IMG/VR virus record: IMGVR_UViG_3300036046_000009
Coordinates: 1-48,543 of that record
Strand: one strand, 5' to 3'
Source: a virus
DNA: 48,543 nucleotides
Shown here: positions 7,214 to 14,192 of the stretch, in pieces
Layout of the letters: every line of letters begins with the position of its first letter
Position numbering within the stretch: position 1 is the first letter of the stretch
Translations under genes and position numbers: made by a program
Notes under the pieces: generated by a model
What the model was told of the DNA's origin: nothing
Seen by the model: the letters and a program-made list of their open reading frames with translations, nothing else
The model's database searches: none

Positions 7214-9537
7214 TAGAAGCTCCCAGTCGCAGGCTTCCCGCGACCAAGTAAATCTGTGATCTGGTAGACGCGAGCACGGATGATGCTCTGGTTGGAACCG
7301 AAGTCAGTCACTTGCTGGGCAGACGTGTACACTTGCGAGAGCGACGAGATGCCTGAGAACGTCCTGACGACGTTCGACGATCCATCAAGGATTTCAAGAT
7401 CGTAGAGCTCTGAGCCCTCCTCAAGCGGCACCGAATCGTAGAGCTTGGTGAAGTAGCGAGAGCGACGGAGCCAAGACAGCGTCCAGTCGTTGGTAGTGAA
7501 ATCACGGACGCCGCTAAATCGACCGGGAGAGAACCCCTTGCAAGTTCCTGCGTCAAGCAAGAGTGTCTCAGAAGACACGTCCGGCACGCCCAGACCTGTC
7601 GGAACTGCCTTCAAGTACCGCGTCGTGTTGATAGAGCCCGTGTTCTCAGGACTCCAGATAACGGCAGCGGGATTGAGGACCCAGAAGTCCTCGTTGATCG
7701 CGTGCGTGCCCATCTTGTCACCAGTGTCACGCACTCCTCTCAGCAAGGTTGAGAGGCGGTACTGATTGGTTCCGATCGGCGTCACTGTCTGGTAGCCGAT
7801 GAGTTCTCCGCCGAGGAACATTCTGTTGGCTCCGGCAAGGACCTCTTCTTCGGTTGCCGTCGAGATTGTTCCGTGGTAGAGCTCAACGTCGACGGTGTTT
7901 CGCCTGTCCCAGAGCTCCGGCACGGCACCCGTTCCACTCAGCACGGTGAGGGCCTTGCCGAGCTTGCCTTCCGTAACGATCGCGGCGTCTGGGAAGTAGT
8001 TGAGATCGTCTTGAGAGTCGAAGACTGTAGCTCCCAGCCACTCTGCGTCTGGAGACGTCGCACAGACCGCGTAGTAGTATCCCGGCTGATTGATGTGCTC
8101 TTCCACAAGTGCCGGACCGGTGATCGCGATCAACGTGAGAGCAGGAGGGATGTACAGAGTCGGCGGAACCCAAGCTCCTGGATCGGCGGGACCGGACTGC
8201 ACGGCCGTTGCGGAGTCTGTGATCACTCCCTTGACAACGACAAGACTGTTTGCACCCCGCGATACGTCTGTGATCCGGCCGATGTAGGTTTCGTTCTTGA
8301 AGGTGATCGAGACTTCGTCGCTCTCGAGAAGACTGAAATAACTAGGCGGGATCGTTGTCTCAAACGTCAGACGCTCCTTCCACGCCGTCCAGAGACGCCG
8401 CTCTGCGATCTGTCGAGCCTCGGCCGCCGTAAGCGTGATCGGAATCTCAACTTGATCGACTGCGTCCGTGACCCGTTCAACACGGCGTGCTCGTTGAGCT
8501 CCGGCTTGGAGTCCCTGATCGTAGTCGATGTAGCGAACGTCAACCTCGGACGGGATGTCGTACCCTGCCACATCTGTCAGCGTAAGACGCGGGACAGGAT
8601 CGCCACCCGTCGTCTTTGCCGCGAGATCGGATTCTGCCAAGACAACTTGGTCTGCATCTTCCCTGTAGAAGAAACGGATCTTGCCGTCTCGCTCTTGTGC
8701 AGTGAAGTTGAACGTCATCATGAGCGTCTCAAGAGCGTTCAACGTCTTTGTAGGGCCGACGAGAGTGTAACCTTGCAAGACCGTAGAGCCCAGTCCCGAC
8801 GTGTCGTATTGTGAAGACGAGAGTCCCGCTCGCTCGAGGATGTTCCCAACGGCTCCGGCAACCGTCTCGGCGGTGGACTTCGCCTGCACGTAGAACGTGA
8901 GATTGGGAATCCTGTTGCCAAAGTCCGCAAGCCAAAGACGCTCGATGACAACGTACGCCGTCCCGCGGTAGGCAGGAACGTTTCCTGCTCCGAGATAGGA
9001 CTCCATGAGGGAGTTGGCGGTCTGAGCCGTCGTTCCCGTGTAGACGGTGATTGACTGAGAGCGGTGGTCCTTGACGCCGCCTTCATAGATCACCTTCGAG
9101 TCTGCCATGATCTTCGTCACCGCGTGGATCGGACCAGAGCAGACTGCAACGGCGATGTCGACGTAGTAGTTGTACGTTGTCTGCGAGACGGACCCTCCGC
9201 TGCCACCCTTGCCTCCTACGTCTTGTTCATCGGTCGAAGTGACCTCGATAAGATCGCTGGTCCAAATAACGGTGCCAGCGAAGCGATTGTGATTCCCGTA
9301 GGGGATTCGCATCGGGCTCCCCTCCGATGCAGTCTGCACGGACAGATCGTCCACTCTTGGTCCAGTGAGGGACGTCTTCCCGCCGAAGATGGCAGGCAGG
9401 ATGAACTGCGAGTCGATGAAAGAGCCGAAGAGTCCGCCGACGGCTCCGCCTACTGCCGCAGCAGACAGACCGAGGAACGATCCGCCGACGGCACTACCAA
9501 CTGCACTACCGATTACGAAGAATGCGATTGCTGCCAT
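7213..9537 (-). CDS. Central tail tip protein (Phage-tail_3/gpJ-like)
   Basis: A 774-residue protein. Residues 1-45 form a Gly/Ala-rich hydrophobic region (AVGSAVGGSFLGLSAAAVGG), common in tail-tip and GTA gp15-like proteins. A conserved beta-rich hub follows with SPMRIPYGNHRFAG-like text, TYNYYVDIAVAVCSGPI, and WLADFGNRIPNLTFYV. The middle and end resemble the Phage-tail_3 domain (TLTDVAGYDIPSEVDVRYID, LRGVRDTGDKM). It would form the tail spike or baseplate hub above the receptor binder. The order NlpC/P60 peptidase, then this gene, then the DUF2793 gene matches the GTA tail-tip order. Confidence 0.8.
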   Translation of the reverse strand: MAAIAFFVIGSAVGSAVGGSFLGLSAAAVGGAVGGLFGSFIDSQFILPAIFGGKTSLTGPRVDDLSVQTASEGSPMRIPYGNHNRFAGTVIWTSDLIEVTSTDEQDVGGKGGSGGSVSQTTYNYYVDIAVAVCSGPIHAVTKIMADSKVIYEGGVKDHRSQSITVYTGTTAQTANSLMESYLGAGNVPAYRGTAYVVIERLWLADFGNRIPNLTFYVQAKSTAETVAGAVGNILERAGLSSSQYDTSGLGSTVLQGYTLVGPTKTLNALETLMMTFNFTAQERDGKIRFFYREDADQVVLAESDLAAKTTGGDPVPRLTLTDVAGYDIPSEVDVRYIDYDQGLQAGAQRARRVERVTDAVDQVEIPITLTAAEARQIAERRLWTAWKERLTFETTIPPSYFSLLESDEVSITFKNETYIGRITDVSRGANSLVVVKGVITDSATAVQSGPADPGAWVPPTLYIPPALTLIAITGPALVEEHINQPGYYYAVCATSPDAEWLGATVFDSQDDLNYFPDAAIVTEGKLGKALTVLSGTGAVPELWDRRNTVDVELYHGTISTATEEEVLAGANRMFLGGELIGYQTVTPIGTNQYRLSTLLRGVRDTGDKMGTHAINEDFWVLNPAAVIWSPENTGSINTTRYLKAVPTGLGVPDVSSETLLLDAGTCKGFSPGRFSGVRDFTTNDWTLSWLRRSRYFTKLYDSVPLEEGSELYDLEILDGSSNVVRTFSGISSLSQVYTSAQQVTDFGSNQSIIRARVYQITDLLGRGKPATGSF

Positions 9538-9992
9538 GACGGATCCAGATTCGGGTAACAGTAGTGTCTATGGATTCGCTTGATCCACTTGTTGTCCAGC
9601 GTGTGCTCAACTACCCTGCCAATGCCCGCGTGCGTGTGAATTACACCGTAGTCTGTCAGGATGCCCGCGTGCGTAGGAAGCTCTGGCCTTGAGATCCAGA
9701 AGACGACGATGTCGCCGGGAAGAGGTTGCTCGCACGGCAAGAAGGCAAAGTCAAACTCTCGGATAAGAGAGTGCCCATCTGGCCGTTTGGAATACGCTTG
9801 GACATCGTGATAGGATAGGCCAAGCTCTTTCGCGACTCCGACAACAAGACCAATGCAGTCTACACCGTGCTCCTTCGATCGTCCGATGTGAACGTGCCGA
9901 GACCCGAGATAGGTCCTCGCGACACGGATGACATCATTTCGTGTTGGGAGTTTGGAGGACTTTGTCTGTCCCAGGGATGGTAGGGAATCCAC
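9513..9992 (-). CDS. NlpC/P60 tail-tip peptidase
   Basis: A 159-residue protein of the NlpC/P60 cysteine peptidase family, which cleaves peptidoglycan stem peptides. The catalytic Cys is in GVDCIGLV (Cys46) and the catalytic His in PTHAGIL (His108), followed by a second His-rich strand VIHTHAG. An LPGDIVVFW block between them is typical. It overlaps both neighbours and lies between the DUF2163 hub gene and the central tip gene, as in GTA clusters. It is expected to open the cell wall during DNA entry. It is the only recognisable cell-wall hydrolase in the window. Confidence 0.88.
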   Translation of the reverse strand: MDSLPSLGQTKSSKLPTRNDVIRVARTYLGSRHVHIGRSKEHGVDCIGLVVGVAKELGLSYHDVQAYSKRPDGHSLIREFDFAFLPCEQPLPGDIVVFWISRPELPTHAGILTDYGVIHTHAGIGRVVEHTLDNKWIKRIHRHYCYPNLDPSWQQSHSS

Positions 9993-10815
9993 CGTAGTTG
10001 ACCAAGTTGTTGCTCCAAGGCTTCCCGCCCGTGCCGGACGTCCCTTTGCAGTCTTCGACTGTCTTAGAGCAGCCTGGATAGATGCTGATTGTGTCTCCGA
10101 TGGCGAAGTCGAACGGCATGTCCAATTGGAGCGTCACTTGCTTCGTCGCTCCAACGTAGTCTTTCACCTCACCGGCAATGCCGGAGTTGGCACCTCCAGT
10201 CCACAAGACCTTCCCGTAGTTGAAGAAGTCGTTTGCCGTAGACGAGAGGCCCGATGCTCTGAAGACACGCCGTTGCGTGTCCACTTGCGTGATTGTCACG
10301 CTTTGCGTGATCGGAGCGAGATTGATCTGGCAGTTAGCGTCTCCAAGATCCCAGCGACAGTTCCGAGCGTAGATGTCTCCGATGGGGACGCGGAGCCATC
10401 TGGAGATGTCCGTTACCTTCGCGTTCCAGCGGCTCCCGTCAAACGTGATCTCCTCGATCCAATACGTGACGCCGTACAGAGGACCAGCGAAAGGGAATCG
10501 CCAATCGACAGTGAGCTCTTCGACCTTGGCTTCTCGATAGCGTCCGGCCCGTAGGTCTTCTTGCTTGATTGCATCAGAGTTGATGATCCCGATGCACTCA
10601 ACGTTCCGTGTCTGCAGACCCTCTTGTCGCTGCCGTGCAGACGCTTGAAATCCACCGGCAGCAAGGTACGTCCCATCGTTAGGAATCACGATGGGAGCAT
10701 TGTGATCGGTGAACCGCATCACCGTGCCATCGACACGGGTGACTTTCCAGCAAGTGCAAAGTCTGTGCGACTTCGTGTCTACAAGAGACTTGATAGGCGG
10801 GCTGAACGTTCTCAC
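9934..10815 (-). CDS. Tail hub protein, DUF2163/BR0599 family
   Basis: A 293-residue protein of the DUF2163/BR0599 type (equivalent to GTA gp13). The N-terminal part has the expected DGTVMRFTDHN and VECIGIINSDAI blocks. The C-terminus carries the family signature with Cys residues and the closing motif YPGCSKTVEDCKGT...YGGFPTIPG. In the related Rhodobacter GTA hub, conserved Cys residues have been linked to metal or Fe-S binding; here NCRWDLGDANC, GCSK and EDCKG supply comparable Cys. It should form the hub between the distal tail ring and the tip. Its start overlaps the GT2-methyltransferase stop by ATGA-type coupling. Confidence 0.85.
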   Translation of the reverse strand: MRTFSPPIKSLVDTKSHRLCTCWKVTRVDGTVMRFTDHNAPIVIPNDGTYLAAGGFQASARQRQEGLQTRNVECIGIINSDAIKQEDLRAGRYREAKVEELTVDWRFPFAGPLYGVTYWIEEITFDGSRWNAKVTDISRWLRVPIGDIYARNCRWDLGDANCQINLAPITQSVTITQVDTQRRVFRASGLSSTANDFFNYGKVLWTGGANSGIAGEVKDYVGATKQVTLQLDMPFDFAIGDTISIYPGCSKTVEDCKGTSGTGGKPWSNNLVNYGGFPTIPGTDKVLQTPNTK

Positions 10816-12197
10816 GCAAGAACTCCCCGACCAAGAGTAGGACCAGCGTAGTCAGGACAGGACGGCAACACTTCCCAAGTAAATCCCTTCTTGCCTTCCT
10901 CGTACCAGTCTCGCTGGAAGTCATGAAGGAACACCGTGCCTCCTGGCTTGAGCATCCGCTTCGCCATCTGAAGACACTTGTTGCGAAGGACACCGTCCAC
11001 CAAGATCACGTCAAACTGTTGCTCGGCGAAAGCAAGGAGGTACGGGTTCTGAAGATCGGGAAGATCGCAGAGCTCCTCGCCCGGAGTTGCAACGGGGATG
11101 TGTCCGATCCGCACGAAAGGAACGCCGACACGGTGAGCCCATTTCTCATCGTGCTCCAAAGACGTGAGATCAATACCTTGCTCTCGGAACCAATGCGTGC
11201 TTCCTCCAGCTCCCCATTCAAACATCCTTCCGCCGGCGGGAACCGCCGCCGCGATTGCCTTTCTGTGCTCCAATCCCATCAGACACTCCAGCGGTTCGGA
11301 TGGCTTGGGTCTTACCGTCCTAGACGTCAGCTTCCACCGAACGCCGCCCGCTTGACTGATCGGGATAGCAGAGTCAGGGAGCTTCCTGCCTGCCTGCATG
11401 ATGTTTCTGTACTTGTAGATGTGGTCCCTCAGAGCCAAGAACCGTGCTCTGGCTTCCGGAGCCGCGACGGCAAGAGCTTGCTCCTCGTTGAAAGTCTCGA
11501 GATTCGTCGCGAGGCAAACAAGACGGTTGAAACTCTCGTGCCACGTCCCTAGTTTGTTGCCGACTGGCACCCTGTCGAATCTGTGAGCGACAACTAGCCC
11601 ATTGATTCGGCGGACTTCGTAGCCGCGTATCCACGCTCTCATCGAGATGTCCTGCTCTTCGTATCCCCATCCGTAGAGGAACGCGTTCATCCCGCCAAGA
11701 GCTTCCCACACTGCCCGCGGATAGAAGTAGCACGCTCCAAGAAGACACGGCACCGTGTCGATCTCGTCTACCTTTCCTCGCACGCACCACGAGACGTCGT
11801 AGGAGACGTTGTCTTTGAACTCCGCTCCTGCCGCCATGAAAGGACCGCGATCGAATCCCTTGCACGCACAGCAGAAGATGCTCCGAGGATGCTTCTGCAC
11901 GGCGTCGATGGCAAGATCGAGCCAATAGTTCGGCATCCGCATATGCGAATCCAAGACTACGATCAAGTCTCCTTTCGCTTGAGACGCAACTGCCCGCTTA
12001 GACTGTCCGGGTCCGAGTTGCGTCTCGGAGCGAAAGAGTGTCGCTGCCGGGATTCGATTAGGAGCGATGGGCGGATCAGAGCAATCGTCCCAGACGAGAA
12101 TCTCGTAGGGACGGATGGTGCTAGCATCCGCTAGTGCCACCGTTGCTTCCAAGTCCGGGCCTTCGTTGTGTGACGCAATAACTACTGAGACTTTCAT
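10812..12197 (-). CDS. GT2 glycosyltransferase-methyltransferase fusion
   Basis: A 461-residue two-domain protein. Residues 1-240 are a GT-A family 2 glycosyltransferase: MKVSVVIASHNEG at the N-terminus, VVLDSHMRMP with the metal-binding DxH (Asp83-His85), and LYGWGYEEQDISMRAWI at 174-190. DxH and the GWGxEExDIS block are what polypeptide GalNAc-transferases have (their WGGENLEIS block). Residues 320-430 are a class I methyltransferase-like domain with FEWGAGGST (326-334), LEHDEKW and FDVILVDG (395-402). The gene is inside the tail-tip module, one small gene downstream of a poly-Thr protein. The context suggests O-glycosylation of that stalk; substrate and donor are inference. Confidence 0.8.
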   Translation of the reverse strand: MKVSVVIASHNEGPDLEATVALADASTIRPYEILVWDDCSDPPIAPNRIPAATLFRSETQLGPGQSKRAVASQAKGDLIVVLDSHMRMPNYWLDLAIDAVQKHPRSIFCCACKGFDRGPFMAAGAEFKDNVSYDVSWCVRGKVDEIDTVPCLLGACYFYPRAVWEALGGMNAFLYGWGYEEQDISMRAWIRGYEVRRINGLVVAHRFDRVPVGNKLGTWHESFNRLVCLATNLETFNEEQALAVAAPEARARFLALRDHIYKYRNIMQAGRKLPDSAIPISQAGGVRWKLTSRTVRPKPSEPLECLMGLEHRKAIAAAVPAGGRMFEWGAGGSTHWFREQGIDLTSLEHDEKWAHRVGVPFVRIGHIPVATPGEELCDLPDLQNPYLLAFAEQQFDVILVDGVLRNKCLQMAKRMLKPGGTVFLHDFQRDWYEEGKKGFTWEVLPSCPDYAGPTLGRGVLA

Positions 12198-12394
12198 AGC
12201 GTCTCGTCTTCAGCGTGCAAAGAGTGATAGCCGAGCGGACAATGCCCGGCAAGGACGATCTGATAAAAGCGGGTCTTGTTCACGATCTGCCTACAGTCAT
12301 TGCACCCGCATCCGAGTCTGTAGAGCTGAGGACATCGCTCGCAGATCTTTGCGTTAGCGTTGTCTTGCAGAGTGATAGGCCAAGGAGCGTTCAT
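12194..12394 (-). CDS. Small Cys-rich protein
   Basis: A 66-residue protein starting MNAPWPITLQDNANAK. I chose this ATG because it overlaps the stop of the poly-Thr gene (TGATGA) and its own stop overlaps the ATG of the glycosyltransferase fusion. It has eight His/Cys candidates for metal binding (CERCPQLYRLGCGCNDC, then GHCPLGYHSLH). A zinc-binding knuckle is likely. Being translationally coupled to both neighbours, it may be a partner or regulator of the glycosyltransferase or a structural tail-tip piece. No family recognised. Confidence 0.6.
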   Translation of the reverse strand: MNAPWPITLQDNANAKICERCPQLYRLGCGCNDCRQIVNKTRFYQIVLAGHCPLGYHSLHAEDETL

Positions 12395-13251
12395 CAGCAA
12401 AGAGTGAAGCAGAGCACTTCTTCCAACGATCCACAAGGGGTGAAGGCACAGAGGGAGCATCCACAGTTGTACTTCGAGTAAGAGCACTCAACAGTGATGC
12501 AGACCTGTGATCCCGCCGGACATCCTGGCGGTGCTGAGATCGTTGCCGTGCAGTCAAAGTTGTCTGTGACTGTTACTCCACACGAAGGACCAGACGAGGA
12601 AATAACGGAGCATGACTCTGAGCAACACTCCCCGTCTCGCAACGTGCAGATCGACTCACAAGGATCGCCGCACGAGATTCCGACAGTCAAGTTGATCGTC
12701 CCACACGTCGCCGTCGTCGTCGCCGTCGTCGAAGAAGTCGTCGTTGTCGAGGTCGTCGTTGTCGAGGTCGTCGTTGTTGTCGTCGTCGTTGTTGTCGTCG
12801 TTGTTGTCGTTGTCGTCGTCGTTGTCGTCGTCGTCGTTGTTGTTGTCGTCGTTGTCGTCGTCGTGGTGGTGGTAGTCGTGGTCGTCGTCGTTGCTACATT
12901 GCAAGAGACTACCACTCCCCACGAGCCACCCTTCGAAGAAGAATTCAGGAGGACAACAGTCGCGGTACATTGCGGCTGGATAAGAACCAATTCCCGGTTG
13001 AGTGCATCCCGCAGGGAGATGCGACGTCCCGATCCATCCACTGCTGTATTCGTGATGTAGAAGCATGGTCCTCCAGTGCGAAAAGGGGCCTTGGATGCAT
13101 CAGGAAGCTTCAACGTCACCGGGTCTGCGGTCGGCGTTGCTTTGACGCATCGTTGGTAGTACGACAGAGACGTCCCAGAAACCGAGAGGTTCCCGAGATT
13201 GATTTGTCCTCCGTAGAAGATGGCTTCGGCGACACTCAAAGCCAGTGCCAC
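12394..13251 (-). CDS. Tail protein with poly-Thr stalk and Cys-rich head
   Basis: A 285-residue protein in three parts. Residues 1-120 form a beta-rich domain (IFYGGQINLG, VTLKLPDAS, GGPCFYITNTAV) that resembles the C-terminal domain of the upstream DUF2460 protein. Residues 121-182 are about 56 Thr, 4 Ser and 2 Ala. Residues 183-285 contain 18 Cys (CGDPCESIC, GECCSESC, NCGCSLC), suggesting a disulfide-knotted or metal-bound head. The start is a GTG that overlaps the upstream stop by 16 bases. It is probably a virion surface or tail-fibre component, with the stalk a target for O-glycosylation by the enzyme encoded just downstream. No known family matched. Confidence 0.75.
   Translation of the reverse strand: MALALSVAEAIFYGGQINLGNLSVSGTSLSYYQRCVKATPTADPVTLKLPDASKAPFRTGGPCFYITNTAVDGSGRRISLRDALNRELVLIQPQCTATVVLLNSSSKGGSWGVVVSCNVATTTTTTTTTTTTTTTTTTTTTTTTTTTTTTTTTTTTTTTTTTSTTTTSTTTTSSTTATTTATCGTINLTVGISCGDPCESICTLRDGECCSESCSVISSSGPSCGVTVTDNFDCTATISAPPGCPAGSQVCITVECSYSKYNCGCSLCAFTPCGSLEEVLCFTLC
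12706..12891 (-). repeat. ACN codon run encoding poly-threonine
   Basis: 62 consecutive codons, nearly all Thr. All four ACN codons are used (ACG and ACA dominate, with ACC and ACT near the start of the run), plus a few Ser and Ala codons toward its end. Mixed synonymous codons mean selection acts on the amino acid, not just on trinucleotide slippage. Length variation in this run between isolates is likely. Confidence 0.95.
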
Positions 13252-14192
13252 TCCTTTGCGTTGACTCCGTTCCTCGTGATGACAAGAGTCTTGCCGCTCT
13301 GGGCGGCAAGCGTGAACAAGTTTGTCCCAGACGGATAGTGGACAGCGACGGAGTCGATAACGGAACCGTTGATGAGAAAGAAATGCGGACCGCCGTCTGG
13401 GAGCGTGGCAGGGTTCGGCAAGATCAACTTGAAGGTTCCCGCCGTAGGCTGGACGTAGATTGCACGCCCATTAGCAGTTGACAACGTGTAGTCTGCGGAG
13501 AGAGGATCGAGCACCGTGCTCCCACCGTAGAAGAACTCTTCTTGTGCAACGGTGTCGCCAATGATCTCGATCAGATTGATCCCTCTTGCAGATCCGCTTC
13601 CGTAGTCCTCGATTGAAGTCGAGAGGAGTCGGTCTGTGTCCTGAGCGAACCGGACAGGGACGTCGAACTGGCAGCCTGCCGTAACCGTGTGTCCGTTGGG
13701 AGGCGGAGTTGTGAACGTGATGATCCCAGAGTTCTCGTTTACAGACCAGCCAGTCGGCTGATTGGATCCGTTGATCGCAACGAGCGTGGTCCCTGTCACG
13801 ATCTTCGTAAGTGTTCTTGTCCGCGTGATCGCTCCCGACGTGTAGCGTTTGACAAGTTGGAACGTTGTCGTAGTCCCATCACCCGTGCCAAGGATCACAT
13901 CCGCGTTCGTAGGGAAAGTCTGCCCGTCAGAAGACGTCGTGAAATCGAGCCAGTCCTTGTAGCGGAATCCATTCGCCGCTCCCATCCTAGCAATGAAAAA
14001 CGTCTGAAGAGCAGCGAGGTCAGCTCTGCTCTTGATACCGTACGAGACATCGTACTGCCGTCTCGGGAGACTCCATCGCGAGACAAGCTCCTCGGCTCCG
14101 CCGTCGACCTCAATGATCTCAGTGAGATAGGCAGGCCCTCCTGCGGAACCGTAGGAGATGCCTGCTGGAAATTGGACTTCGTGAAATCCCAT
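13236..14192 (-). CDS. Distal tail protein, DUF2460 family
   Basis: A 318-residue protein. Residues 1-210 match DUF2460 (GTA gp12-like): FHEVQFPAGISYGSAGGP, RRQYDVSYGIKSRADL, FRYKDWLDF, GTTTTFQLVKRYTSG and VPVRFAQDTD. Residues 211-318 are an extra C-terminal beta-rich domain (FFYGGSTVLDPLSADY, FKLILPNPATLPDGGPHFFLI) that is related to the first domain of the next gene. It should form the distal tail ring between tube and hub. Its stop overlaps the GTG start of the poly-Thr gene and its ATG abuts the stop of the tape measure gene. Confidence 0.85.
   Translation of the reverse strand: MGFHEVQFPAGISYGSAGGPAYLTEIIEVDGGAEELVSRWSLPRRQYDVSYGIKSRADLAALQTFFIARMGAANGFRYKDWLDFTTSSDGQTFPTNADVILGTGDGTTTTFQLVKRYTSGAITRTRTLTKIVTGTTLVAINGSNQPTGWSVNENSGIITFTTPPPNGHTVTAGCQFDVPVRFAQDTDRLLSTSIEDYGSGSARGINLIEIIGDTVAQEEFFYGGSTVLDPLSADYTLSTANGRAIYVQPTAGTFKLILPNPATLPDGGPHFFLINGSVIDSVAVHYPSGTNLFTLAAQSGKTLVITRNGVNAKEWHWL

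Noticed and set aside
12494-13060. Plus-strand open frame with a poly-Val run
   Set aside because: It is the complement of the poly-Thr codons (ACN read backwards as GTN/GTC). The minus-strand frame fits the operon with coupled starts and stops.
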